A stretch of DNA of 64,000 nucleotides from Cheiracanthium punctorium (lineage: Eukaryota; Arthropoda; Arachnida; Araneae; Cheiracanthiidae): assembly GCA_038373885.1 (NCBI GenBank), contig JAWZYV010012407.1:124001-188000 (forward strand). The letters run 5' to 3'. The notes under the pieces are model-generated. The model saw nothing but the letters and a program-made list of their open reading frames with translations, did no database searches and had not been told where the DNA came from. Shown piece after piece: positions 11,739 to 23,961 of the stretch (the first letter of the stretch is position 1; every line of letters begins with the position of its first letter). The position numbers and the translations under genes were made by a program.

Positions 11739-12147
11739 CCCTTTGAGGCGCATCTAGAGACCCTTTTTTGACGACAGCTGGCTGTGTGGCACAGCCAGCT
11801 GCGTCAAAAAAGGGTCTCTAGATCTGTGGCACGCGATGAACGTTCCGATCGTCCGCCCTCTTGCTGGTCGTTAAGTGGAGCGATGGCAACGGCTGTCCTT
11901 TTCCCAGCATTGGGCAATCTATCCAACTGCTCTCGCATTCTTCCATTTTTCAGCAGATGTCAGTGCTGCTAAAAAGAATCGTGGCCATTTTTTTACGGGA
12001 AATGGCGTGCTAAAAAGTAAAGGATTCTCGTGGAGCTGTGTCAGCCGCAACCATTTTTATAGGAGTCCAATCTATTCTTCGTGACTGGCAACAGTCAAAA
12101 CATCAGAGTTGGGTGTTCCCAGAGCGGGAACACTGCGCGTTAAAGGG
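11739..12147. mobile_element. piggyBac-type MITE, copy 2
   Basis: It is flanked by TTAA at 11735-11738 and 12148-12151, with ends CCCTTTGAGGCGCA and TGCGCGTTAAAGGG. The centre is a palindrome around CAGCTGGCTGTGTGGCACAG. It is the shortest complete copy (409 bp) and lies in the opposite orientation to copies 3 and 4. Its small open frames are spurious. Confidence 0.88.
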
Positions 12148-12514
12148 TTAAAAGTCTTCATTATTAGTTATAATTTTGTTTCTTGCTCTGCGTCGAATGG
12201 CCTCGTCTCCTTTCGTCATCTGCGTATTCAGAATGCAAAACAGCTGTTTCGGAAAGGAAGATTTGTTGCTGTCAGCGTTCTTCCGAGGTTAAATCGTTTT
12301 CATTAAAAAATAAAAATAATAATAACAACAACAATAAAGCGAGAGGTCGTTTTTAAAGTTAGTTACGTCAGTCCTTGTGAAGACTTTTTCCCAGCTAAGT
12401 TGAAAAGATGTTCACGATTTCGTCTTGTCCGCTCAAGAGAATCGCTGGGGAATAAAGGAAATCTTTGCCGTTGTTTCCTTTGCTTAGAGGTGAAACCTGG
12501 GTTCAGAATTGGAT

Positions 12515-12516
<2 letters not shown>

Positions 12517-12577
<61 letters not shown>
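12517..12577. repeat. (TA)n microsatellite
   Basis: About 61 bp of uninterrupted TA dinucleotides. It runs directly into a left-truncated copy (about 12578-12716) of the hAT MITE family also seen at 23594 and 39089. Open frames reading Tyr-Ile through this run are artefacts of the repeat. Confidence 0.95.
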
Positions 12578-12580
<3 letters not shown>

Positions 12581-13309
12581 TAGGGGGGGTTACGACTACT
12601 GCAACTCGCATATATGTATACGTGTATGTGATGGGAGTAAGAATATACATTTTGTATGGCAAAAAATTCCTCATGGGGGGGGGGTTGTGACACCCCTATC
12701 CCCCCCTCTTGGCTACGAAACTGTGTGGACACCTCGTTACTTCCTTCCCTTGTTAAGTCTATTAAATTGTACACATTTTTCATGCATTTCATTGAAACTT
12801 ATTTTCTTTAAAAGAGATGCTATTTTTCCATTTATTTTCATACATAACTAGCTGAAGTACCTGCTCTTCGTACGGGAGCAAGCATGCATTTTTTATAACG
12901 CTCCCAATCGAAAGTAATTCATTCGATCGAACCAGACGAATTGCTCAGTGCCGGATTAACAATATAGCAGATTTAGCAAATGCTACGGGCCCCGCGCTTT
13001 TGGGGGCCCCGCGCCTTTACCTTGAAAGTTTTCGTCTTTCCCCCTCAAGATCTAGCTTTTTTGACACTTTCCAACAAGGTAGAAAAGTTAAGATTTCGGT
13101 TTGCCTGTCTGTCCGTCCTTGACTCGCGTCAATAGGCATTGATTTCTACGAAATTTATATATGTTATTCTTATCTGCAGTACCATGTACCCTATTGTAAA
13201 GGATCTATGTAGCATTTATAGATTTTTTTCTACAGGAGCACTCAAAATAGTCCCGATACATTGCACTCTATGGGAAGTTATTCTTTAAAGCGTATCACCC
13301 TACTAACTA

Positions 13310-14012
13310 CAAGGGGTGATCAAATGAAAAGGTACGAAACGACACTTTGGGTACAAATGTAGACTTTATTCAAAATATACACCACAGGCCTGAGCACAAC
13401 GATCCCACTGACGAACAAGCCGCAGGATTCCTTGTTCCCAGAATTCCTGTGGCCGTGACGAGATCCAGTCCGTCACAGCGTCCTTGAGTACGTCGTCCGA
13501 GTTGAAGCGCTTCCCTTTCAGGTGGTTTCTTCAGTGGAACCAACGCATGGAAATCGCAGGGCGACATGTCCGGACTGTAGGGCGGATGGTCCAACGTCTC
13601 CCACTTGAACGTGGCCAGTTCCTTGGCGAAAACGGACATTCCATTTTCTCATTGACTTGTGGGACACACAGCCTTCCCAGTATACGATCATCCTCCTGCG
13701 ATGAATAGTGGCCGGTTTAACACCTTCCGCTGTCAGAAATCGGATAACGCCTCGCTGCCCCTAAATCGCCGAATTTTGCAATGTGAACACCATCCTGTCC
13801 TCACATGCACTGCCGCGTCAATTGGACGTAGGAGGGTGCTTTTTACAAGAGCTTCTGCTCTCTCCTGCGGGCCCCCGCATGTTCCTATCCACACAAAAGG
13901 CACGAATCGCATTATTAGATGTCTCGCTACGTGCTCTCATAGCTGCATGGACAAATATGATAACGGTTAGGTTGTTGCGACGTTTCGTACCTTTTCATTG
14001 GATCACCCCTTG
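13310..14012 (-). mobile_element. internally deleted mariner element
   Basis: The ends CAAGGGGTGATCAAATGAAA and its near-perfect inverse at 13982-14012 are flanked by TA (13308-13309, 14013-14014). The inverted repeat is about 32 bp with a single mismatch. At 703 bp it is about half the size of a complete mariner. It is nested in the hAT at 12956. Confidence 0.88.
13370..13639 (-). pseudogene. mariner transposase fragment
   Basis: A minus-strand frame contains TLDHPPYSPDMSPCDFHAL, the YSPDLxPCDF block that carries the third catalytic Asp of mariner transposases. Downstream residues drift out of family similarity, implying a frame change. The N-terminal DNA-binding region is missing. Non-functional. 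Confidence 0.8.
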
Positions 14013-16302
14013 TAGTTGCGCTGAACCCTGACTTCAAGATAAAACTTTTTCCTCTATGACTGCAAAAAGATTACAAAGTCAAGGACAAAAAGCCTAACAG
14101 CTTCTACATCGTTTGTACGATCCGCTTGAAATTTTTCACAACCTTGTAAAAAAATGTAGAAAACAATCTGTCAATTTTAAAAATCTGAAAATCCCCCCGT
14201 TCCCTCATTTTCTAGCGATTTTTCGCTATTTTCAGCACCATTTCGTTTCCGAGAGTCAAAAAAAGTGAATCATTTGCGTGACAAAATGACCTATTTTAGA
14301 TGAAAATGGCGTCATACAATTGGGGGGGGGGGGAATTCCAATACCTTTAAAATAATTTCTCCCGATTACACAGTTTATTATTATTTTTTTCCCCACAAAT
14401 AAATCGTCTGCTGGATATTCGAATGTTTATGTATAACAAAACGAAAGCTTTCAACTGCGAAAATATTCCGCGCGTTTTCAGATCAGCATGAAATTCAATT
14501 TGGGTCTGAAATAAAAATTGAATATGAACTTATTTATTTTAGGTGGATGAAAATTAAATATATTGAATGAAAGACAAATTTCCTTAAAATGTTTTTTCTC
14601 GCGCCCGTTGTAATTGCCTTCACAAAAGGCTTTGACTTCTAGTTTTAGAGATATTCTGCTCTTTGAAATGAAACAAAATTGGATGTAATTAAGGATTACA
14701 AAATGAAGCTTTGCATCGAAAATAGTGTCTATATAGTTAAAAGTTTTTCTATACGGGAGCACTCAAAATAATTTTAAATACTGTCAATGGCAGTTTAGAG
14801 ACAGGCATGTATTTTAAGCATATAATACTATCCTACAATATGATTAGCTAATAATCCGACGACGATCGTGTGCCTCCTTCAAAATTTGAGCCAAAAGCCG
14901 GCAATGTTGGCGACTTTTGCGATAAATTGACAAATAGGGTGCGAAAAAAATGCTTTGAAAAATGAACCGAACTTAGCAATATTTTTATTATTTTACGATA
15001 AATCGAAAAAGGTATTTACGTATTATCCCGGCGGTCATTAACGCCAAACTATTTTTTCCTCAGATTTCCTGGCAAACTGTTGGCAATCGTATTCCGAACC
15101 AGCAATAATTTCGTGTCCGGCATTTATCTTGGCGAAAAATGTCTAATGTGATTATATTAATCTATGTCGATTTCTTTGGGAATTTTGAAAATTCGTTACT
15201 CGTACTTTAATTATCTGATTTATTGTATTGTGTTTTGTTAAGGGCTATCTGCCTAGGAGTAGGAGGGGGTCTCCGACCGACGAAAATTTGTTAATGCATT
15301 AGTACCCAAAACGGGTTAACGTCCTTATGATTTCGGTTATTTGTCTGTTCTGATGTCCACCCATCCAGTGTTCTAACTGCTGTGGATATACATAGATTTG
15401 TGCGAAATTTATGTTTTTTCTATGTACAGTACCATGTACCATATTGAAAATGGTGTATGTATCATTTATAGTTCTTTTACAGGAGAAAAAAATCCAATGT
15501 ATAGCACAATCTAAAAAACAGAACTAAAAGGGGGGTTCGGGGGGGTCTCCCCTGTATCTGTTGATACAGGAATGATTGAATCAACAGTCATTCTTGAAAA
15601 CATATTTTAGAGATATTCGATTTTTGAAAGAAAACAAAGTTGACATATATATTACTAAGGCTCTCAAAATGATGCTCTCCATTGAGAATAACGTCCGTAT
15701 TATTAATAGTTCTACAGGAGCACTCAAAAGAATTCCCATACATTGCAGTCTGTGGCATTTGAGAGACACAAATACATTTCTAGCACAAGACAATGAGTAT
15801 AAAATTTTTATATTCTTCAGTTAAACGCTAAAAAAAATTAAAGGTCTTTTACATGGTCTCATAAAATTGCATTTATAGTGATAATACAACATTTTTTTAT
15901 CTACGAAATCTCGCCAGTTTTAACTAAAATACATAGCAGGTTTGGCGCAAAAACATTTTGTATTGTAAAGTGTTTTATAACCTATGAGCTAGGCATGATT
16001 TATCTTTCTTGATTTTTTTAAGGCAACAGATGAATCTTGTAATTCTATTTTTCTTTCGTTCTTTCTTTCTTTCTTTTTTTCTTTCTTTTCTTTCTTTCTT
16101 TTTTTTTTTTTTTTTTTTTTTTGGATAAGACAATTTCTGAAGCTCTATAAGTGGAACTGTAAATCAGTTGTAGCCAACTCATTGAAAGAATATATGCATA
16201 ACTCGGCTGTTCGATCCTCCTCAATGGGAGACCCCCCCCCCCTCCTGACCCAACCCTAATTTTTTTAGTTTCATGATTGCCATATTAAAACGATATTAAT
16301 GG

Positions 16303-16755
16303 ACTATGTCATTTTATCTCTCATCTATCGTGTATTTTACCTGGTAACCCCATGTTGAAATTTTTGGGATTGTAACCTATTTATAGAAAAATGCATGTGA
16401 TGCACATTCTACAGCTTAGTAAATATTGTAACAATAGAATAAAGCTGATGTGAACTAAAATATATGTAAAATATACAAGTGATGTATATTCAACAGCTTA
16501 CGAAATATTGTAACAATAGATTAAAGCTGTTGTGAACTAATAGTATTTAAATAAACGGATGAAATTTTTAAACAATCATTTTATCAAATAAATGCAACCT
16601 TACGGAGCTTATAGAAATCGATAGTTTACGTAACACATACTAACATTTTCAGCGGACATTAATTCTTACTTTTATGTCGCGTTTTCGTAACGCATTTTCG
16701 TGTCTCATTTTTATGTCACATTTTTAAAAGGTGGTGAGAGATAAAATGACATAGT
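16303..16755. mobile_element. ACTATGTCATTTTATC MITE, copy A
   Basis: The inverted 21-bp arms (ACTATGTCATTTTATCTCTC plus A) lie at 16303-16323 and 16735-16755. Outside them a second inverted layer (GCCATATTAAAACGATATTA on the left, its relative on the right) extends the fold-back to about 16204-16790. Inside are two ~100-bp units around CTACAGCTTA. Copies at 26468 and 34619 lie in the opposite orientation. Confidence 0.8.
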
Positions 16756-19341
16756 CATTAATATATTTAATGTGGCTGTTGCATGCCTGCATTATTTAGT
16801 CAACTCATTACCTAGGCGAAACTGAATGAGTATTCTAAAGTCAGCAATAAGGACACACACAAGAGTATATTCAACAATACTGTGGATCAAAAACACGGTT
16901 CTCAGAAAAAAAATTCAGGGAGCATCCAAAAGGGGGGGGGGAATAAAAGAAAGACAGAAAGAAAGGCTGATCCTTGCACCACCCACCTATGGCCTTTAGA
17001 AAATGGATTCCTTACCAATAATGTTACACTTTTGTCTTTATCTGAAGAATGAATCCAGAAATAAACAAAACATAGAAAGAAAACTAAGTTCCAAAACATA
17101 AAAACAGGCTCAGGGTCTGATCAAGGGCGGATTAAAGGGAGGGGGCGGAGGAGGCGACCGCCCCTCTCGAGAAAAATGAAATTAATGTAAACAATCCCAA
17201 CTTACTTCCATAAAATTTATATATATATGTATGTGAATCTTCCATCCAAGCCTCCACCCACAAAATTTTATTAATCCGTCAGTGGGCCGGATTATTCATT
17301 AGGCTGTAGTCTATCTGTTCCGATCATTTCAGGGACTTTTCAGTAACAAGTCGAATGAATTTTTCAATGAAGTTGTAATCAAACTTTTCAAAATGACTCA
17401 ATAGAACGGAAATATTTGTGGCTATTTCTGAAGATGTTCTCTGGAACGCGAGTTGACCTTCTGCATTTCCCCGAGAGCTGAGATCCATAGGATTAAGATT
17501 GTAGGAAAAACGCGCCCCATAATCAATAATAATCCCCCACGAAACAATAATTTTTATTTCAATATTGGATATAAAGTTATTTCGTTTTGCAGTAAATATG
17601 AGGATGGTATTTTAAACGGATGTTAGGCAGCCCCAAAGTTCTTTTGTTTTACAGTAAAGGTGGGTGGCTTTGGCGAAATTCGAAGGTGTACTAGTGTGTA
17701 AACCATCTTAGAAGGCTTTTGGTAGTTGGCTTGCTTTGTTTTTATTTAATTATTTATTTTACATTTTACAATATTTAAACAAAGGCGAATTATTTTTTGA
17801 AACAAAAATAATATATAGAATGTAAGTCATTTTTTTTAATAGTTGGGGAATCCACTATTACGATAAATTATCTTATTAATCTCGGAAATTAACCACGTTA
17901 AATATAAGAATTGATTTTTGGCCGGTCGAAACCACAGGTCAAGAGCGCGAATGCCAGTACGTTCGCTCAAATAAAATAATTGGAACCGAGAGGATCTTCG
18001 CACGGTCGGGGTATCCGAAAAGCCATAACCCCAGGCAAACTGAAAACAAAAAGAATTTTCGGATACTCTTGATCCACAAAGAAACTCACAAATTGTCACA
18101 TTTAAGATTATTATGTCTTGCAAAAACATTTGAACGTAATACGATAATGAATGTCTTATCCGAATTTTTTATTATTTATTATATAGATTATTCTATTTAG
18201 AAAAGATACAATCCTCTTATAAAGATTTTTTTGAGCAAAATATTTTATATCATTTTAACGAGGATAAGTTGAAAAGTAATATATATATGCTTGTAGAACA
18301 CTAACGAAATGACCTTTAGAAGTGTTCCAAGCTGTATGTGGAAGTAACAGTCCCCCAGTACAAGTATGTACAGTTTAAATGCCTTCCGTGTATGCAGTAT
18401 ATTTTGAATGGTGGAGGTATTATTGTGCTAGATCTATCTATCCCCAGTTCGATTTCGTATGAATTAACCCATTAAATAAATTAATAGAAGTTAAAAATAT
18501 GTAACCTATTATTAGTAAAGACCGTCCAGATAATGAAATAATTTTACAAGCATGTATTTTTATAGGGGAAAAAATAGTGTTCAAAGGCATAGTTTAAAAT
18601 ATATATTGATTTCGAAGGTTCTAAAAATTTTTCAGAAACAATTATTATTTTATGTGTGTAAACTTGTCTAGTTATATGTTTGCATATGGGAAAGGTGGGA
18701 AGTGTTAGAAATTCCAAACATATATCCATGAACATTAACATTCATTAAAAAAAAAACCTGAGTTGTACGAATAAATAACTTTAAACATCGCCAGTATCAT
18801 TATCTATTAGCCCCCCCCCCCTCCACACACACACTTTATTTTGACGGGCATTTTTTCCGCACACTAATTTACTTGGAGAAATTGATTTGTCCAGTGTTAA
18901 CTCAAATTTGTTCATTTTGAATCAAGAAAATTCGTAAAAGTTGTGTTTTATTTTATTATCGCGCAAAACCTACAGATTAGCTCACCCAAGGTGGAGGAAG
19001 GGCTGGGATAAACCTCTCGCGAATATAACACGTGGGACCTTTTAGTTTTGTTTACATCTAATTAGCATTAGTAATACCATTAATTAGCACTAAACATAAA
19101 TTGTAATATAATTAGCACTATTTATTTTCTCATTTAATTTAGCTCTACTACTTTAATGTGAGGTGAACTCTTCCCCCTAAATATATATATATATATAGGT
19201 GCGTCACTGAGCAGGGGGCCCCTTGGTAACATTTGCTACGGGCCCCGCGCTGTCTTAATCCGGCACTGGAATTGCTTCACTCCTAACTGTAATATTTGTA
19301 TCAGAGTAGCTGACCCAACTTAAAAAGAAAACGGAAAGAGT

Positions 19342-19561
19342 ATTGTGTTGTGGGATTACGGCCAATTATCTACACGAGGGCTCTAGGCCGAGGGTTGGGG
19401 TGGGGTGCCCTCCCTAAGGGGTCATAACCCGTATTTACGCTAAGTTTCGGAGAAAACCAAGGAAAACTCCGAACGGTTAGGTCGGCGGACGCGACCGGTT
19501 TTGAGCCTGGCAGCTTCCGTTTCCCAGTTCAACGCTCTCTGCGCTATGCCACTGGTGGGAC
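19342..19561 (-). mobile_element. tRNA-derived SINE, minus strand
   Basis: Minus-strand reading shows TGGCATAGCGCAGAG (A-box region), then a GGCTCAAAACCGGTCGCG-type B box region and a CCGTTCGGAGTTTTCCTTGG body. Flanks GAAAACGGAAAGAGTATT (19327) and GAAAAAGGAAAGAATAC (19562) are probably a decayed target duplication. No host gene is seen from 19580 to 20805. Confidence 0.7.
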
Positions 19562-20809
19562 GAAAAAGGAAAGAATACGAAACGAATCGATTATAAAACA
19601 TTTGATAACGTAATAAGAATTTTGCGCCAAATTTGACGATGTAATATCCTCAGATCTATCGATATTTTGTAGATATTCTTAACAAACCTTAATATCACCA
19701 TTAAAGTAACTTTGTGACATCATGTACTAGAACTTTTAAGTCATTCCCGTATTTTAACTGAAGAATACTAAGTTGTTATAAACGTTTATATACTTATTGT
19801 ATTGAGGTTGAAATGGATGAATGTCTCTTAACTGCCATAGATCGTCATGCACTGGAATTCTGTTTAATGCTCCAGTAGTAGAGTTATAGTGCTACATATA
19901 TACTGCTTTCGACGAAGAGCATTATTATGTGATCCTTAATAAAATATATTAATTTTTGGTTTGTTTTAAATAGAGAATATTTCTAAAATACGCATTAAAG
20001 AATGATTAGCCACAGAACAGAATGTATTGAAATTCTTTTGGGTGTTCCTGTAAAATAATTATAAATACTACATACACCCTTTTCAATATAGGCTTGCAAT
20101 CTTTTATATATGAATTTACGGGACTTTCGCAATTAGAATTCGGAACGGGGCTAAAAGAAAGTGGGGGTCCAGCTTTATTACAAGAAAGCGAGAAACAGAA
20201 TTAAAACCAGATTCAATTTTTACACTTTAAATATTGAATATTATGCTTACTACTTTGGCATAGTTATACGTGTAACGTAGTTAACGAAAGCGGAAACAAT
20301 CAGGCAAACTAATGAAAAATTAACATTAATTATGAGTTTTCCATCTCTCTTCTTTATAATCAAAACAAATGGTACTATCATTTGCAATTAAATTAAATAC
20401 CCTTTTTACTTCTTTTCACACAAACAAAACAAGAACATTTTTACTTTGGCATTTAAAAAAATTAAAACAACCCAATTATAATTATTTATTTGAAAAAAAA
20501 AAAACGTAAGATATATTAAACCACTTTTACTGAAATCATAATATTACTTACTTAAAAAGGGAACTTAAAAGTATTACAATTCATTCTGCTCAGATCATAT
20601 TTAATTAGGAAAGAAACAGTGTTTAAAATCTCTCCTGGGATCATTCTTATGTATTAAATTATTACATCGCTCATTCTATTTAAAAAAACGGGACATTTGG
20701 TGTCCCGTACACACCTTTCATGGGACGTGTTCTCTACGTCCCGGCTCCAGCGCAGGGGGCTTACCTCGTTCACTGTCTTAACCACTCGGGCATGGCGAGA
20801 ACCCGTTAA

Positions 20810-21299
20810 CCCTTTAACGCGCAGTGTTCCCGCTCTGGGAACACCCAACTCTGACGTTTTGACTGTTGCCAGTCACGAAGAATAGATTGGATTTCTATAA
20901 AAATAGTTGCGGGTGACATAGCTCCACGAGAATCCTTTACTTTTTAGCACGTCCTTTCCCGTCAAAAAAGGGTCACGATTCTTTTTAACAGCACTGACAT
21001 CTGCTGAAAAATGGAAGCATGCGAGATCAGCTTTGCCCATGTTGAAAAAAGGGCAGCCGTTGCCATCGCTCGACTGAACGACCAGCAAGAGGGCGGACGA
21101 TCGAAACGTTCATCGCGTGCCACAGATCGAGAGACCCTTTTTTGACGACAGCTGGCTGTGCCGCGCGTCAGAAAAAAAAGGTCTCTAGTCTGTGGCACGC
21201 GATGAACGTTTCGATCGTCCGCCCTCTTGCTGGTCGTTCAGTCGAGCGATGGCAACGGCTGCCCTTTTTCAGCATTGGGAAGGGTTGCGTCTCAAAGGG
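20810..21299. mobile_element. piggyBac-type MITE, copy 3
   Basis: It is flanked by TTAA at 20806-20809 and 21300-21303, with ends CCCTTTAACGCGCA and CGTCTCAAAGGG. The inner halves form a fold-back around GACGACAGCTGGCTGTG. It ends about 95 bp upstream of the first recognised exon of the ZnT1-like gene, so it lies in the proximal promoter or an upstream intron. Confidence 0.88.
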
Positions 21300-21411
21300 T
21301 TAACACAAATTGAACAGTAAGTTTATGCACAAAGTAAGATCAGGTTGGAAAGTGTTGTGTAATCGATGTTTTCTTCACCATTGATCTTTTTCAGGAGCGC
21401 AGGTGACCAAG

Positions 21412-21573
21412 ATGCGTTCGTCCACTTTGTACGTCATGATCGCCCTGACCGGCATGGTGTTCGGAGCGGAGCTCGTCTCCAGTCACGTGACCCAGTCGCT
21501 GGTGCTGCTCATCAACGCCTACCACATGCTGTACAACATCCTGTCCCTTTTGCTCCTCGTCATCAGTCATAGA
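21412..21573 (+). CDS. ZnT1-like exon 1 (TM1 and TM2)
   Basis: It encodes residues 1-54. Acceptor-like TTTTTCAG precedes 21395 and a second AG precedes 21403, so this exon probably has a spliced 5' leader. ATG at 21412 with A at -3 is the likely start and aligns with the short N-terminus of the family. An in-frame extension upstream cannot be excluded. TM1 is about 6-24 and TM2 about 29-51. TM2 contains NAYHMLYNIL, where active ZnT1 proteins have an Asp four residues after the His and usually an Asp in place of the first Asn. The donor is AGA|GTAAGT, phase 0. GC-rich against AT-rich flanks. Confidence 0.88.
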
Positions 21574-21806
21574 GTAAGTGTCCCATAATCAGTGGCGCCA
21601 CCTCTTTTTAACACTTTGCAGGTTTTCGGTACTTTTCATGATTTTTTGATCTTTGAATTGCATGAATTTTAAACACGTTCGCTGCTGATCCTGGGATAGC
21701 GCGTGATAGCCACGAGTGTAAGCTAAATTGCCTACATCAGTTTTGTGAATAACTAATTAATTTTTCGGAACACGTGCAGTTCGAAAGAAATATGTGGTAT
21801 ACATAT

Positions 21807-21852
21807 TACTACTACTACTATTATTATTATTAGTAGTAGTAGTAGTAGTATT
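21807..21852. repeat. inverted trinucleotide microsatellite
   Basis: (ACT)n passes through (ATT)n into (AGT)n, so the tract is self-complementary and can fold as a hairpin. It lies in intron 1 of the ZnT1-like gene. Confidence 0.9.
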
Positions 21853-22108
21853 AAAGTATTAAAACTATAGTTTATATGTAAAATGGACATAAGAAATTTG
21901 GCTTGTACTATAATATTTTTTGATCCGGCACTGAAGGTATTTTAAACATGCGATGCAGATCTACATCGATATGCATTTAAGGGTTAAAAAATACGTAGAA
22001 GGTTTATGTTTTAATGATTTTCTTTAAACTATAAACTTCAAACTGATCTTATTCATAACGAAGGAACTAAATGTACTAAGAACTAATATTGAGTGAGAGA
22101 TTATTGAA

Positions 22109-22859
22109 CAGGGTGTCGACAGATCAGGAAAATCAGGGTACTTTATCGATCTGGAAATATCAGGGAATTTTATAAAAATATTTAAAAATCGGGGAACTTT
22201 CGTTTTTGCTTAGTGAACTAGATCGTTTTTAGTTGTCAATCAGCGTCTGACTCGCGGCTCCGTTCCGGATCATACGATACTCAACTGAGGCAAACATTTT
22301 AGGAATCCGAAAACCAGAATATAGATCATACGAGAACATAGAAATATGAATCAAGGTTTTGAAAAAACAAGGTGCACATGATAAAGTTTTCGGATTTCGC
22401 ACAAACTAGTCTTTATATTCAGACTAGATGTCGTCTTTTTTTTTTTTTTTATAGATAGGGCTCATTTTGAAGCCTTTTTACATTTTTTTTTTTATTTGAA
22501 ACGATACATCGATTAAATAAAATAAGTTATTAGGTGGCCAGTTTATTTTGATCAGTCATCCTTACGCTTAAAATTGAACACTATCTTTAAAAAACGAGGA
22601 AACTTTCTGCTATATTGACTTTTAGTGTTCAGCTAAATTTTATGTTTGGATTTATGAATTTGAACTACAATTTTATTAAAGTATTTTTGTGGTTTTCTTT
22701 TATTTATTTCCCTATATGAAGCATTCACCTGTTGGTGCATGATACACAATGGTGATTTACATGAAAGATTATGGTATGTATATAATTAGTTCTGGAAATT
22801 TGATAAAGATAATCGGGGAAAAATCAGGGAACTTTTTCTCAATTTCTGTAGCCACCCTG
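22109..22859. mobile_element. DNA transposon with CAGGGTG ends, 5-bp TSD
   Basis: The ends are CAGGGTGTCGACAG (left) and CTGTAGCCACCCTG (right), with AAAATCAGGG/AATCAGGGAACTTT motifs near both. The flanking duplication TTGAA is 5 bp (22104-22108, 22860-22864). It resembles hAT elements with short duplications; superfamily is uncertain. The 751-bp interior is AT-rich and non-coding. In intron 1. Confidence 0.75.
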
Positions 22860-23593
22860 TTGAAAAAAACCTTTTTTAAAAATTTATAGAAAGTTCCACA
22901 TAAGTAAACATCATTTTAACGCTAAATTTTAATAGTTACGCTGAAGCACGAAAAATGCAATAAAATCCATACTGTTGGAGCGATCGGCTCGCGAAATCTT
23001 TTATATAAAAAAAAAAAAAATATGGAGATACGCACACAGAGGTTAACTAGCATTTTAGGTCCTTTCGTACTCTAAGAAAAATTATAGAAGATATAAACCG
23101 ACCTGGTTTACACCGGTCTGAACTCAAATCATGTAATTTTTGAAAAGTCGAACAGACTTTTATTTCTTTTGATGACCTTCGGTACTCAGTAGTACGCGCG
23201 CGATTATGCTGGAAAAGGCTACATATTGCATGCTTTCGACGCCATTAATCCTAAATGCACAACTAATATTGGCAGCCATGCATTATTAAAGATAAGCCAT
23301 AAATAAATATTTCAGACGAATTCTGTGCAGCATGAAGCAAGCCTATATCTTTTGGACCTTGAAAATTTACATTCACGTGCGCATCTTATCTCCTACCTTA
23401 GAATTTTTATTTTTCCTTCCTCCAAACGAGTTTGAAGGGTTTTTACTTTTTTAATTCTTTGTGTGTGAAATTCAAATGAGTTTCAGTGAGACTCTGAAAT
23501 GTTGGCCATTTCAATAATTCATGTCCGCAGGCATAAGCGTAAAGTTTTCAAAATTATTGGGGGGCCGGGCCCCACAACCACATATATTCACGT

Positions 23594-23762
23594 CAGTAGC
23601 GTAGCCAAAGGGGGGGGTTAGAGTGTCATAACCACCCCCATGAGGAATTTTTTGCCATACAAAATGTATATTCTTCATTACCTTATCACACACCCGTATA
23701 CATATATGTGAGTTGCAGAAGGCGTAACCCCCCCCCATGAAAAATTTCTGGCTACGCCACTG
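23594..23762. mobile_element. hAT MITE, CAGTGGCGTAGCCA family
   Basis: The ends CAGTAGCGTAGCCA and TGGCTACGCCACTG carry a perfect 8-bp duplication ATTCACGT (23586-23593, 23763-23770). At 169 bp it has G and C homopolymers at both shoulders and a body shared with 39089-39259 and 12578-12716. In intron 1. Confidence 0.92.
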
Positions 23763-23784
23763 ATTCACGTACATATATAACTTA

Positions 23785-23961
23785 GTCATAGCTGCCAACT
23801 ATTAAGGAATATAACCACTTTTTCTACATGATTTTTCGGCTTAAAATATAGCAAAATTTTTGTGCTGCGCGCGCGAGCTGGTAACTATTTTGAAAAAATA
23901 ATTAAAAAATATATTTACAAAAAGTGGTTAATTATATTCCGTAGTAGTTGGCAGCTATGAC
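23785..23961. mobile_element. fold-back MITE with TTA duplication
   Basis: The inverted ends GTCATAGCTGCCAACTA and TAGTTGGCAGCTATGAC continue into ~20 more partly paired bases. The flanks are TTA on both sides (23782-23784, 23962-23964), the target size of PIF/Harbinger elements. It is 177 bp long, in intron 1. The rest of about 23965-25150 is repeat-like AT-rich intron with no gene seen. Confidence 0.75.

Larger units (their letters stand above)
12956..19268. mobile_element. large hAT-type insertion with nested elements
   Basis: The ends CAGTGCCGGATTAA (12956) and TTAATCCGGCACTG (to 19268) are perfect inverse repeats. The target duplication GAATTGCT is perfect at 12948-12955 and 19269-19276. 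GCTACGGGCCCCGCGC occurs near both ends. The 6.3-kb interior holds a mariner remnant, an ACTATGTCATTTTATC MITE, ACAGGAGCACTCAAAA repeats, a CTTT/poly-T tract near 16050-16123 and no recognisable hAT transposase. It may be an internally replaced element or one enlarged by later insertions. Confidence 0.85.

Noticed and set aside
12363..12851. Overlapping open frames of about 100-130 codons on both strands
   Set aside because: They are created by the (TA)n run reading Tyr-Ile repeats and by G/C homopolymers; no family similarity and no splice context.
21366..21572. 68-codon frame in another phase over exon 1
   Set aside because: Shadow of the real exon; the alternative frame has no family similarity and crosses the splice acceptor.
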